From NCBI GenBank assembly GCA_964442365.1, contig CAYTZA010000010.1, positions 1-17,854 of the forward strand: DNA of 17,854 bases, in the 5' to 3' direction. Made by a program: the position numbers and the translations under genes. Every line of letters begins with the position of its first letter. The first letter of the stretch is position 1. The DNA comes from CAYTZA01 sp964442365. GTDB lineage: Bacteria > Patescibacteriota > Minisyncoccia > Phycocordibacterales > DAORIS01. This document shows positions 9,645 through 17,721 of this stretch, one piece after another. The notes below the pieces were generated by a model. That model was given only the letters and a program-made list of their open reading frames with translations. It searched no databases and was not told the origin of the DNA.

Positions 9645-11969
9645 ATGAATCATCCTAAGACATACATTGTAAAAGGAATGCACTGCGCTTCATGCGCCGG
9701 TATTATCGAAAAAACTTTCAAAAAAACAGAAGGTGTTGACTTTGCTGAAGTAAATTATGGAACTGAAAAAGTAAAAGTGGTCTTCGATGAATCAAAGATT
9801 AGTGCGAAGGCACTTTCAAAAAAAATAGAGCCACTTGGATATTCTCTTGCTCTAGATCAGGAAAATAAGCATGCTCATGGTAATCAGTCTGCTGAAGAAA
9901 TGGGTATGTCTCCGGATGAGCATGCTGCACATTTAGGGCTTAATCAATCAAAAAAGGAGAAACTAGCTGAAGTGGCACAACAGAGATCACTTGTGCTTTC
10001 AGCCATCCCGCTGGCCATTTTTGCTGCGTTTGTAATGGGTTGGGATATCTTCGCACAGTACGGCCTTGTGGCTGAAATGGGGACGACAATTAAAGAGTTT
10101 TTCCATCATCTCCTACCGTTGACGGCTACCTACACACTTTTTGTTGTTGGTAAACCTTACCTTTTTGGTTTTTATCGCTTCCTCCGCTATGGCAAAGCAA
10201 ATATGGATACACTCATCGGCATTGGAACAGTCGCGGCATTCTTATACAGCTTCGCAGTTACTGCATTTGAAGAAGTCCTCAGACCATTTATAAATGTTGA
10301 ATATCAATACTACGATGTAACAATTGTGGTTATTACCTTTATTGCACTTGGCAAATATCTGGAAGCTATGTCCAAGATTAAGACGGGAGATGCAATAGAA
10401 AAACTTCTTAACCTTCAAGCAAAGACTGCTCTCGTGGTCCGAGAAGGAAAGGAAATAGAAATTTCAATAAATGATGTAAAGCGCGGAGACTTAATTATCG
10501 TAAAGCCAGGGGCAAAGATTCCGGTAGACGGCATTGTTATGGAGGGTTCTTCTTTTATTGATGAATCTATGGTGACCGGAGAACCAATGCCAGCTCAAAA
10601 GAAAATCGGAGACTCAGTTGTTGCTGGGACCATCAACACGAGTGGATCATTTACCTTTAAAGCAACAAAAGTTGGCTCTGAGACTTTGCTTGCTCAAATA
10701 ATTAAGATGGTTGAAGACGCTCAGGGTAGTAAAGCTCCAATTCAGGCACTTGCAGATAAAATCTCAAGCGTATTCGTGCCAATTGTTCTTGTCACCGCTT
10801 TTGTTACGCTCGGTGTATGGCTCATCTTTGGATCTCAGTATTTGGGTTTCTCTCAAGCCTTGTCATTTGGATTAGTCTCGTTCGTAGGGATTCTTGTCAT
10901 TGCATGTCCGTGCGCTCTTGGTCTAGCTACACCAACAGCGATTATTGTCGGAGTTGGGAAAGGTGCGAAAGAGGGTATTCTTATAAAAGATGCAGCGACC
11001 CTCGAAAAGCTTCATAAGGTAAATACTGTAGTAGTTGATAAGACAGGGACGATTACCAAAGGAAAGCCAACTCTTGTCGATATCCAAAATCTTTCAAATC
11101 TTAAAGACAAGGAAATGATATCCGTTATTGCTTCGCTTGAAAAGAAGTCGGAGCATCCAATTGCTCATGCGATCGTTAGCTACGCACAGGAGAAAAATAT
11201 CTCTACATCTGATGTTTCAAATTTTGAAGGTATACAAGGTAGGGGTCTCAAGGGAACGATTAGCGGTACTGAATATTTTGTGGGTAACATTAAGCTTATA
11301 AAAGATCTCGGCATTTCATTTGATTCATTAAAAATTGATCAGTTTACAGCACAAGGGAAGACGCCAGTTATTCTCGCAACAAAAGAAAAGGTCCTCGGCT
11401 TTGTAATGGTCGCAGATGAAATAAAAGCGGAATCAAAGGAAGCTATCAAGAATCTCCATAAGCTCGGAATCGAAGTGGTCATGCTTACGGGCGACGATGA
11501 AAAGGCCGCCAAGTATATCGGATCCCTTGTCGGCATCGATGACGTCATTGCTCATGTTCTACCACAAGATAAGCTTGAAAAAATAAAGGCTCTCCAGTCA
11601 CAAGGTCGAGTGGTTGCCATGGCTGGCGATGGCGTAAACGATGCTCCCGCCCTTGCTCAGGCTGATGTTGGCATTGCCATGGGGACAGGAACCGATGTGG
11701 CAATCGAATCGGCCGGTATAACGCTTCTTCACGGAGATATTTCAAAACTAGTAAAAGCTATCAGACTCTCAAAGATGACCATGACAGGAATCAAACAAAA
11801 TCTTTTCTGGGCATTCATCTACAATATCGTGGGCGTCCCTCTCGCAGCCGGCGCGCTGTATCCGGTATTCGGCTGGCTTCTCAACCCTGTTTTTGCCGGA
11901 TTTGCTATGGCTATGTCGAGCGTGTCAGTGGTGTCGAACTCGCTTAGAATTAGGGCTAAGAAATTATAA
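9645..11969 (+). CDS. copA: Copper-translocating P1B-type ATPase
   Basis: This 774-aa protein has all the parts of a CopA pump. One N-terminal HMA domain has G-M-H-C-A-S-C (Cys14, Cys17). A linker rich in His and Met (KHAHGNQSAEEMGMSPDEHA) may bind extra metal. The membrane part carries the Cu-binding C-P-C at 421-423. The actuator has T-G-E-P, the phosphorylation site D-K-T-G-T has Asp465, the nucleotide-binding domain has E-H-P-I-A-H-A-I, and the hinge is G-D-G-V-N-D-A-P (Asp662). The last helices contain Y-N-I-V-G-V-P and M-S-S-V-S-V-V-S-N-S, the family's usual TM7-8 copper residues. It should export Cu(I) across the cytoplasmic membrane using ATP. Third position of the csoR operator control; it lacks a Shine-Dalgarno. 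Confidence 0.96.
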   Translation: MNHPKTYIVKGMHCASCAGIIEKTFKKTEGVDFAEVNYGTEKVKVVFDESKISAKALSKKIEPLGYSLALDQENKHAHGNQSAEEMGMSPDEHAAHLGLNQSKKEKLAEVAQQRSLVLSAIPLAIFAAFVMGWDIFAQYGLVAEMGTTIKEFFHHLLPLTATYTLFVVGKPYLFGFYRFLRYGKANMDTLIGIGTVAAFLYSFAVTAFEEVLRPFINVEYQYYDVTIVVITFIALGKYLEAMSKIKTGDAIEKLLNLQAKTALVVREGKEIEISINDVKRGDLIIVKPGAKIPVDGIVMEGSSFIDESMVTGEPMPAQKKIGDSVVAGTINTSGSFTFKATKVGSETLLAQIIKMVEDAQGSKAPIQALADKISSVFVPIVLVTAFVTLGVWLIFGSQYLGFSQALSFGLVSFVGILVIACPCALGLATPTAIIVGVGKGAKEGILIKDAATLEKLHKVNTVVVDKTGTITKGKPTLVDIQNLSNLKDKEMISVIASLEKKSEHPIAHAIVSYAQEKNISTSDVSNFEGIQGRGLKGTISGTEYFVGNIKLIKDLGISFDSLKIDQFTAQGKTPVILATKEKVLGFVMVADEIKAESKEAIKNLHKLGIEVVMLTGDDEKAAKYIGSLVGIDDVIAHVLPQDKLEKIKALQSQGRVVAMAGDGVNDAPALAQADVGIAMGTGTDVAIESAGITLLHGDISKLVKAIRLSKMTMTGIKQNLFWAFIYNIVGVPLAAGALYPVFGWLLNPVFAGFAMAMSSVSVVSNSLRIRAKKL

Positions 11970-11974
11970 TTACC

Positions 11975-13006
11975 ATGAATACCCAAACACAAAAATACAC
12001 CTTTCATGTACATGGGATGCATTGTAGTGCATGTGTTCTCATGACCGAGAGTGAGCTTGGCGATCTGCCACATATCACTCACGTTAAATCGAGTTTGAAA
12101 CGTCACTCAGTTGAAGTAATGGGAGACTTCGGTGATAAAACACCTGAACAAATCGCAGAGGAGCTCACGATTCCGCTCAAACCCCACGGCTATACAGTTT
12201 CAGTTGAAAAGCAGATTAAAGAAAATAAATGGTCCGACTTTAAGATTGCGATACCGATAGCATTAGGTTTTGCAATTCTATTCGTAGTTCTTCAGAAAAT
12301 GGGAATAGTAAATCTAGTGAACGCTGGCAATGTCACCTATGGCACAGCATTTGTGATTGGTATTATTGCTTCACTCTCAACATGTATGGCAGTAGTTGGA
12401 GGCTTGGTCCTTTCGATGTCCGCGACATTTGCGAAAGAGGGAGACAAAGTAAGACCTCAACTCATGTTCCATGCAGGTCGAATTGTCTCATTTTTTATTC
12501 TTGGCGGAGTAATCGGTGCAATTGGTGCTGCGTTTACACTGAGCGCTTCAGCGACTTTCGTCCTCAGTCTCATTATTGGTATTGTCATGCTTATCCTCGG
12601 TATAAATCTCCTTGATACATTCCATTGGACTAAGAAATTTCAGCTCTCGATGCCAAAGTTTATTGCAAAACACGCTCATGACGTATCAAAGTTAAACCAT
12701 ACTCTCACGCCACTTTTTGTCGGTGTTGCCACATTTTTTCTGCCATGCGGATTTACCCAGTCCATGCAGCTCTACACGTTAACAACCGGAAATTTTTTTA
12801 CAGGCGGACTGACCATGCTCGCATTCGCACTTGGTACGCTTCCGGTCCTAGCTTTGATTAGTTTTAGTTCGTTCAGTATCCAGAAAAGTTCAAAAGCTGG
12901 AGTGTTCTTCAAGACAGCTGGACTCATCGTCATTATGTTCGCAGTTTTTAATCTTATTAATAGCCTGGTTGTAATTGGGGTCATACCGCCAGTGTTCAAC
13001 TTCTAG
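11975..13006 (+). CDS. HMA domain fused to a DsbD_2/SafE-type membrane domain
   Basis: The 343-aa protein begins with an HMA copper-binding domain (about 7-75) with G-M-H-C-S-A-C (Cys17, Cys20) and continues with a six-helix membrane domain. This domain has L-S-T-C-M-A-V-V-G-G-L-V-L-S near its start and F-F-L-P-C-G-F-T-Q-S-M-Q-L-Y in the second half, the paired Cys/Pro-Cys-Gly motifs of the DsbD_2 (PF13386)/sulfite exporter TauE/SafE-like group. Related proteins sit beside copper pumps and cytochrome oxidase genes. A role in copper transport or passing reducing power for metal handling is inferred; sulfite export is unlikely in this setting. It lies 5 nt after copA. The HMA domain could trade Cu(I) with CopA. 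Confidence 0.85.
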   Translation: MNTQTQKYTFHVHGMHCSACVLMTESELGDLPHITHVKSSLKRHSVEVMGDFGDKTPEQIAEELTIPLKPHGYTVSVEKQIKENKWSDFKIAIPIALGFAILFVVLQKMGIVNLVNAGNVTYGTAFVIGIIASLSTCMAVVGGLVLSMSATFAKEGDKVRPQLMFHAGRIVSFFILGGVIGAIGAAFTLSASATFVLSLIIGIVMLILGINLLDTFHWTKKFQLSMPKFIAKHAHDVSKLNHTLTPLFVGVATFFLPCGFTQSMQLYTLTTGNFFTGGLTMLAFALGTLPVLALISFSSFSIQKSSKAGVFFKTAGLIVIMFAVFNLINSLVVIGVIPPVFNF

Positions 13007-13012
13007 TATAAT
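13007..13012 (+). promoter_or_regulatory. -10 box of the cupredoxin-like gene
   Basis: A consensus TATAAT starts right after the stop codon of the HMA fusion gene and is followed by 7 nt and then the ATG at 13020. It suggests a second, leaderless promoter inside the copper cluster, although the -35 region is poor. Confidence 0.55.
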
Positions 13013-13019
13013 TCTAATT

Positions 13020-13406
13020 ATGAAAGCAACTATTGTTTCAGTTACTGTAGCAGTGGTCCTCATTGGTAGTGCTTTTGTGCTCACAAGAGGAGATTCTCAG
13101 GGTGGTACCTCTCTTGTGAACAATGTCAGTATTGTCGATGGAAAACAAATCATCGAGATTCGAGCAAAGGGTGGATACCAACCAAGAAAGAGTATTGCCA
13201 AAGCTGGTATTCCTACAATCTTAAGATTCAACACAGCAGGGACATTCGACTGTTCTTCATCGGTTCGTATTTCAAGTTTGAGTGTTAGCAAGACCTTGTC
13301 ACAGTCAGGATCGACTGATATTGATATTGGAACCAGACAGCTTGGTACACTTCAAGGATCATGTGGTATGGGCATGTATCCCTTCGAAGTTGAATTTAAA
13401 AGTTAG
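13020..13406 (+). CDS. Membrane-anchored cupredoxin-like protein
   Basis: The 128-aa product starts at the ATG at 13020; an upstream in-frame start at 12975 would lie inside the preceding gene. It has an N-terminal membrane anchor (about 3-21, ATIVSVTVAVVLIGSAFVL) and a cupredoxin_1-type beta domain: A-K-G-G-Y-Q-P-R-K-S, K-A-G-I-P-T-I-L-R-F-N-T-A-G-T-F-D-C-S-S-S-V-R-I, then G-S-T-D-I-D-I-G and G-S-C-G-M-G-M-Y-P-F-E-V-E-F. The F-D-C...C-G-M-G-M-Y pattern is the metal site seen in small cupredoxin domains next to copper ATPases. It probably binds copper outside the membrane, taking it from CopA or protecting the surface. It is convergent with the arsR-like gene. Confidence 0.87.
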   Translation: MKATIVSVTVAVVLIGSAFVLTRGDSQGGTSLVNNVSIVDGKQIIEIRAKGGYQPRKSIAKAGIPTILRFNTAGTFDCSSSVRISSLSVSKTLSQSGSTDIDIGTRQLGTLQGSCGMGMYPFEVEFKS

Positions 13407-13409
13407 TTA

Positions 13410-13766
13410 TTAATAAGGAATTTTACAATCCTCAAAGCAGTGAGCTTTGCGATTAAGAGAAAAATGTTTTTCTCTGCCTTTTGTTTCTGACCGCACAGCC
13501 TTTACTGATGACAGAACTTGAAGATGGTGAGTGATTGTGGGCTGTTTCAGACCCATTTTTTTAGTGAGCTGGGTAACCGTCATACCGTCTTTTGTTTTGC
13601 CGAGCATACATACAAGATTATAGCGGCTACGCTCTCCCACAACCTTAAAACAGTCTGGGCACAATTCTTCTTCTCCCATAACCGTCTTAGGAACCCACTC
13701 AGGCCGAGGGTAAGTGTGCTGCTCCCCTGTCTTTTCCGCGTCTTTCTCTAAGTTATCAACTTTCAT
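13410..13766 (-). CDS. ArsR-family transcription regulator with Cys pairs
   Basis: This 118-aa protein has a winged helix-turn-helix: S-R-Y-N-L-V-C-M-L-G, M-T-V-T-Q-L-T-K-K-M-G-L-K-Q-P-T-I-T-H-H-L-Q-V-L (recognition helix T-I-T-H-H-L-Q-V-L) and R-S-E-T-K-G-R-E-K-H-F-S-L wing. Cysteines occur as C-P-D-C before the domain and C-F-E-D-C at the C-terminus, which could bind Zn or another thiophilic metal. The classic E-L-C-V-C-D-L arsenic motif is absent. It is divergent from nrdB with 67 bp between the starts, in which palindromes are seen, and convergent with the copper cluster by 3 bp. It may regulate itself and possibly nrdBA. Confidence 0.85.
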   Translation of the reverse strand: MKVDNLEKDAEKTGEQHTYPRPEWVPKTVMGEEELCPDCFKVVGERSRYNLVCMLGKTKDGMTVTQLTKKMGLKQPTITHHLQVLSSVKAVRSETKGREKHFSLNRKAHCFEDCKIPY

Positions 13767-13811
13767 ATAGATGACTATCTATGTTATTGTATATAGACAA
13801 TTATCAATATA
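13767..13811. promoter_or_regulatory. Two candidate operators between arsR-like gene and nrdB
   Basis: ATAGAT-GACT-ATCTAT at 13767-13782 is a 6-bp inverted repeat touching the arsR-like start codon. TATATAGACAA/TTATCAATATA at 13790-13811 is a 22-bp palindrome with 9 of 11 pairs matching. Such AT-rich imperfect dyads fit ArsR/SmtB operators. No clear NrdR box is present. Confidence 0.5.
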
Positions 13812-13833
13812 TCATTTTTATAAATAAAAGCAT

Positions 13834-15141
13834 ATGAACGATACTGTATCAGGTTTGAAAATAGAAAGCGTTAAAAAAAGAAACGGAGAAATTCAGAAAT
13901 TTGATATAGAAAAAATTGTTGCAGCGATCAGCAAAGCAATGCTTTCTGTTGATCATGGTAGTTTGGAAGACGCACGCAGTGTAGCTCTCCATGTAGTGGA
14001 TAATATAAAAATAAAATACACAAATAACGGTCAGTCAAATATAACTTTTTGCCCATCAGTAGAAGAAATACAAGACATTGTTGAAGAAACATTAATGACG
14101 AGTCAATTCCATGATGTTGCGAAATCCTACATCCTATATCGTCAGGAGCATGCAAAGCTTCGTCAGCGCGATATTTTTAAAAAACGTACTAATCTCAAGC
14201 CGTATGAATATCCCGAGTTGTACGAATATGTAAAAGCTATTAGGCACTCATACTGGATACACACTGAGTTTAACTATACGAGCGACATCCAAGATTTCAA
14301 GGTAAATGTTAATGACAAAGAAAGAAATGCAATGAAAAATGCGATGCTTGCTATCGCTCAAATTGAAGTTGCGGTAAAAACATTCTGGGGAAATATTTAT
14401 CAAAAAATGCCAAAACCAGAAATGGGAGCAGTCGGCTTTACCTTTGCCGAGAGTGAAGTGAGGCATATGGATGCATATGCACACCTGCTTGAAATTCTCG
14501 GTTTGAATGAAGAATTTATAAAGATTAAAGAAATACCTACCCTCATAAACCGGGTCAGATATCTTGAGAAAGCGATAAAAAATTCAAAGAGCGACGATAA
14601 CAAAGAATACGCTCAGTCTATATTGCTTTTCTCACTTTTTATTGAACACGTGTCGCTCTTTTCCCAGTTTCTTATCATGATGTCGTTTAACAAGCACAAG
14701 AATTTATTTAAGGGTATTTCAAATGCGGTCGAAGCGACATCCAAAGAGGAGCAGATACACGGGCTATTTGGTATAGATGTTATCAATATCATAAAAGACG
14801 AGCACCCAGATTGGTTTGATAAGGAATATAAAGATGCAATCATCGAATCATGCAAGGAGGCTTTTGAGTCTGAAAAGGAGGTGGTTGATTGGATTCTAGA
14901 AAAGGGAGAAATAGACTTTATTCCAAAGAACATGATTCTTGAGTTTATAAAAAATAGATTCAATAATTCGCTGGTTGCGATTGGCATACAGCGAATATTT
15001 GAAGTTGACTCAACAATTCTTGAAAAGACAGACTGGTTTGATGATGAAGTAATTGCAACTAAACATGGTGATTTTTTTGTAAAAAGGTCGATTAATTACA
15101 ATAAGCGAAACCAGAGTGTTACTGGTGATGATCTATTCTAA
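13834..15141 (+). CDS. nrdB: Class I ribonucleotide reductase beta subunit with N-terminal ATP-cone
   Basis: The 435-aa protein starts with an ATP-cone (about 8-105): I-E-S-V-K-K-R-N-G-E-I-Q-K-F-D-I-E-K-I and a second half ending Y-I-L-Y-R-Q-E-H-A-K-L-R. The ferritin-like radical subunit follows. Likely metal ligands are Glu178, Glu208 and His211 (E-V-R-H), Glu271 and Glu306/His309 (E-Q-I-H). Tyr215, four residues after His211, matches the radical Tyr122 of E. coli NrdB. The first ligand is Glu rather than Asp by my alignment. NrdB makes the radical that NrdA uses to reduce ribonucleotides. An ATP-cone on NrdB, described in Leeuwenhoekiella blandensis, moves the activity switch from NrdA to NrdB. 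It ends 10 nt before the nrdA start. Confidence 0.93.
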   Translation: MNDTVSGLKIESVKKRNGEIQKFDIEKIVAAISKAMLSVDHGSLEDARSVALHVVDNIKIKYTNNGQSNITFCPSVEEIQDIVEETLMTSQFHDVAKSYILYRQEHAKLRQRDIFKKRTNLKPYEYPELYEYVKAIRHSYWIHTEFNYTSDIQDFKVNVNDKERNAMKNAMLAIAQIEVAVKTFWGNIYQKMPKPEMGAVGFTFAESEVRHMDAYAHLLEILGLNEEFIKIKEIPTLINRVRYLEKAIKNSKSDDNKEYAQSILLFSLFIEHVSLFSQFLIMMSFNKHKNLFKGISNAVEATSKEEQIHGLFGIDVINIIKDEHPDWFDKEYKDAIIESCKEAFESEKEVVDWILEKGEIDFIPKNMILEFIKNRFNNSLVAIGIQRIFEVDSTILEKTDWFDDEVIATKHGDFFVKRSINYNKRNQSVTGDDLF

Positions 15142-15151
15142 AAATTACCAT

Positions 15152-16873
15152 ATGAACTGGCTAAACGAACACAGTAAACTATTTTTATCTAAGGGATACC
15201 TTAAGGATGGAATAACCGCTGAAGAACGTATAAGGCAAATTGCAGACACAGCAGAAAAAATTCTAGGCAAACCCGGTTTTTCAGAAAAATTTTATGAATA
15301 TATGTCTCGCGGTTACTACTCTCTTGCCTCTCCCATCTGGTCGAATTTTGGCTTATCGAAGGGATTTCCGATAAGCTGCTTTTCTTCTTATCTAGGAGAT
15401 GACATGGGTCAGATTCTATTTACGCAAGCGGAGGTTGGTATGATGAGTAAATATGGAGGCGGCACAGCCGGCTACTTTGGAGATCTGCGTCCGCGAGGCG
15501 CAATCATAAAAGATAACGGCGTATCTTCAGGAGCAGTGCATTTCATGCGTTTGTTTGAAGCAATGGTCAATGTAGTTAGTCAGGGATCTGTACGACGGGG
15601 ACACTTTGCACCGTATCTACCGGTCGAACATAAAGACATAAAAGAATTTCTAGAAATAGGGACTGAAGGTAATCCGATTCAAGAGCTTACTTATGGAGTT
15701 ACCGTCACTGATGAGTGGCTTAATCAAATGATCGGCGGAGACCAAGAGAAAAGAGGTATTTGGGCAAAGATTTTAGCTCGTCGGAGGCAAATCGGCTACC
15801 CGTATATTTTTTTCACTGATACAGTTAATAAAAATACTGTAGATGTGTATAAAGACAAGAAGCTGAAAATATTGGCAAGTAATTTGTGCTCAGAGATATT
15901 GCTACCTTCAAGTGAAGAGTGGTCGTTGGTTTGCGACTTATCTTCTTTAAATTTGCTCCATTATGAGGAATGGAAAAATACTGATGCGGCAGAGATACTC
16001 GTGTATTTCCTCGATGCTGTAATGAGTGACTTCATAAGTAGACTAGAAGAATTTCGAGATAACGGCGATTTGCACAAAAAACAAATTTTCTTGTTTTTGG
16101 AGCGGGCATATAATTTTGCTAAGGCACACAGAGCCTTGGGAGTCGGGGTTCTTGGTTGGCATTCTCTTTTGCAGAGCAAAATGATTCCCTTTGAAAGTGA
16201 TGATGCACATGAGTTAAACAGGGTAATTTTTAAAGACATCAAAGAGCAGTGCTATCAAGCCTCTGAAAAATTGGCCCAGGAATACGGTGAGCCTGAGATT
16301 CTAAAGGGATACGGTAGGAGAAATACAGCACTCTTAGCAGTTGCTCCTACCACTTCGTCGGCGTTCATTCTTGGGCAGGTCTCACAGAGTATCGAGCCAA
16401 TATGGTCAAATTGCTATGTGAAAGACATAGATAAGATGAAGGTTACCATCAAGAATCCGCTACTTGAAAAATTGTTGGAGCAAAAAAATATCAATACTCG
16501 GGAAATTTGGCAGAGTATCAGAAACAACGACGGATCCGTCCAGCATCTTAGCAAGCTATCCGAAAAAGAAAAAATGATATTTCGAACTTTTGCAGAAATA
16601 GATCAAAAAGTAGTTATTGAACAGGCTGCAGAAAGACAGAGGTATATAGATCAAGGTCAATCGCTTAATATAATGATTGATCCTGATATGCCGACAAAAG
16701 ACGTCAACACTCTTTATCTTCATGCCTGGAAGTTGGGAATAAAAACTCTTTACTATCAGCATAGTATGAACGCCGCACAGCAGTTTGGTCGAAAGAAATT
16801 ACAAGAAAATAAAAAACAAGACGTCACAGTGGTGCATGTAAGTGAAAATATCTGTACTTCATGTGAAGCATAA
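15152..16873 (+). CDS. nrdA: Class I ribonucleotide reductase alpha subunit, short, without ATP-cone
   Basis: From ATG at 15152 (MNWLNEHSKL...) the product is 573 aa; an upstream in-frame ATG at 15116 lies inside nrdB and is rejected. E. coli NrdA has 761 aa; this one has no N-terminal ATP-cone. The catalytic set is complete: Cys76 (I-S-C-F-S-S, like C225), Asn244-Leu-Cys246-Ser-Glu248 (like N437/C439/E441), Cys261 (like C462), the radical-transfer pair Y-Y in K-T-L-Y-Y-Q-H-S, and C-terminal C568-T-S-C571 as the shuttle cysteines. It reduces ribonucleotides with thioredoxin- or glutaredoxin-type electrons. Substrate-specificity elements are likely present but not all visible. It is co-transcribed with nrdB, and the order nrdB-nrdA is the reverse of most bacteria. 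Confidence 0.95.
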   Translation: MNWLNEHSKLFLSKGYLKDGITAEERIRQIADTAEKILGKPGFSEKFYEYMSRGYYSLASPIWSNFGLSKGFPISCFSSYLGDDMGQILFTQAEVGMMSKYGGGTAGYFGDLRPRGAIIKDNGVSSGAVHFMRLFEAMVNVVSQGSVRRGHFAPYLPVEHKDIKEFLEIGTEGNPIQELTYGVTVTDEWLNQMIGGDQEKRGIWAKILARRRQIGYPYIFFTDTVNKNTVDVYKDKKLKILASNLCSEILLPSSEEWSLVCDLSSLNLLHYEEWKNTDAAEILVYFLDAVMSDFISRLEEFRDNGDLHKKQIFLFLERAYNFAKAHRALGVGVLGWHSLLQSKMIPFESDDAHELNRVIFKDIKEQCYQASEKLAQEYGEPEILKGYGRRNTALLAVAPTTSSAFILGQVSQSIEPIWSNCYVKDIDKMKVTIKNPLLEKLLEQKNINTREIWQSIRNNDGSVQHLSKLSEKEKMIFRTFAEIDQKVVIEQAAERQRYIDQGQSLNIMIDPDMPTKDVNTLYLHAWKLGIKTLYYQHSMNAAQQFGRKKLQENKKQDVTVVHVSENICTSCEA

Positions 16874-16877
16874 TTAT

Positions 16878-17276
16878 ATGAAAATCGACGAACACACTGA
16901 AAAATTTATTTTATCTGCTGAATCCAAAGCTTTAGCTACTTATGGTAAAAGTTTAAATGTTGTACCGGTATCTTCGATTAAAATTGTTGACGGGAATATT
17001 TGGCTCATGAATTATTTTATGGATAAGACATTGTCTAATATTCTGGTTAACCAATCGGTAGCTTTCGTATGTTGGAAAAAAATGATGGGATATCAAATAA
17101 AAGGTAATGTTGAATACAAAACAAAGGGCGAAGATTTTAACCGTGCAGTGAAGTGGATCAAAGAAATATTGCCAGAAAGAGTCGTAAAGGGACTAATCAT
17201 ACTAATACCAGAGGAAATACACGATATTGCACCAACCAAAGATACGATGAATAAATTCCAAGCATTTGAAAATTGA
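16878..17276 (+). CDS. Pyridoxamine 5'-phosphate oxidase-like FMN-binding split-barrel protein
   Basis: The 132-aa product starts at ATG 16878 (MKIDEHTEKF...), 4 nt after nrdA; a start at 16842 would overlap nrdA. The pattern is of the PNPOx-like split barrel: A-L-A-T-Y-G-K-S-L-N-V-V-P-V-S-S-I-K-I-V-D-G-N-I-W-L-M, then K-T-L-S-N-I-L-V-N-Q-S-V-A-F-V-C-W and G-Y-Q-I-K-G-N-V-E-Y-K-T-K-G-E. Members bind FMN or F420 and reduce various small molecules; the substrate is unknown. It is probably not true PdxH because it is about half the usual length. It may be co-transcribed with nrdBA, which could hint at a redox or flavin link. Confidence 0.82.
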   Translation: MKIDEHTEKFILSAESKALATYGKSLNVVPVSSIKIVDGNIWLMNYFMDKTLSNILVNQSVAFVCWKKMMGYQIKGNVEYKTKGEDFNRAVKWIKEILPERVVKGLIILIPEEIHDIAPTKDTMNKFQAFEN

Positions 17277-17343
17277 TAATATAAACATGTTAAACTTGTA
17301 TTGTTACTTTTTCAGTTTTAATTAGTAATAAAATGTGTAATTT

Positions 17344-17721
17344 ATGACAAATAATAAAAAAATTGAATGGATATTGCGTATAGGGGTAGCGGGTGAATTT
17401 TTTGGTCATGGTGTGTTGGCAATACTAGGTAAACAAGATTGGATAAATTGGATCAACCAGCTCACAGGTATAGAAACGTCGACAGCTACAACATTGCTTT
17501 TGATTGTTGGTATCATGGATGTTCTTCTCGCCCTTATCATCCTTGTAAAGCCTATCAAACCAATTCTTTTGTGGATGGCTTTCTGGGGACTTTTTACCGC
17601 CTTTGTACGTCCACTCGTCAACGATTTCTCATTTACTTCCTGGCTTGATTTTATCGAACGCTTTGCAAACTGGGCAGCACCACTTGCGTTGTATTATATC
17701 CTTCGATCAAAGAAAGATTAG
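17344..17721 (+). CDS. DoxX-like membrane protein
   Basis: The 125-aa product has four hydrophobic segments: about 10-28 (ILRIGVAGEFFGHGVLAIL), 45-67 (TTLLLIVGIMDVLLALIILV), 71-90 (ILLWMAFWGLFTAFVRPLV) and 105-121 (FANWAAPLALYYILR). This four-helix layout with R-I-G-V-A ... G-H-G and a central G-I-x-D-V-x-L-A matches DoxX-like proteins, whose functions range from thiosulfate:quinone oxidation to oxidative-stress complexes in mycobacteria. The R-P motif of helix 3 is present. The role here cannot be told. It stands 67 nt after the flavin gene with an AT-rich gap and no Shine-Dalgarno. Confidence 0.75.
   Translation: MTNNKKIEWILRIGVAGEFFGHGVLAILGKQDWINWINQLTGIETSTATTLLLIVGIMDVLLALIILVKPIKPILLWMAFWGLFTAFVRPLVNDFSFTSWLDFIERFANWAAPLALYYILRSKKD

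Noticed and set aside
13767..13833. NrdR box upstream of nrdB
   Set aside because: Nothing close to the ACACTATATATAGTGT-type consensus is found; the dyads present look different.
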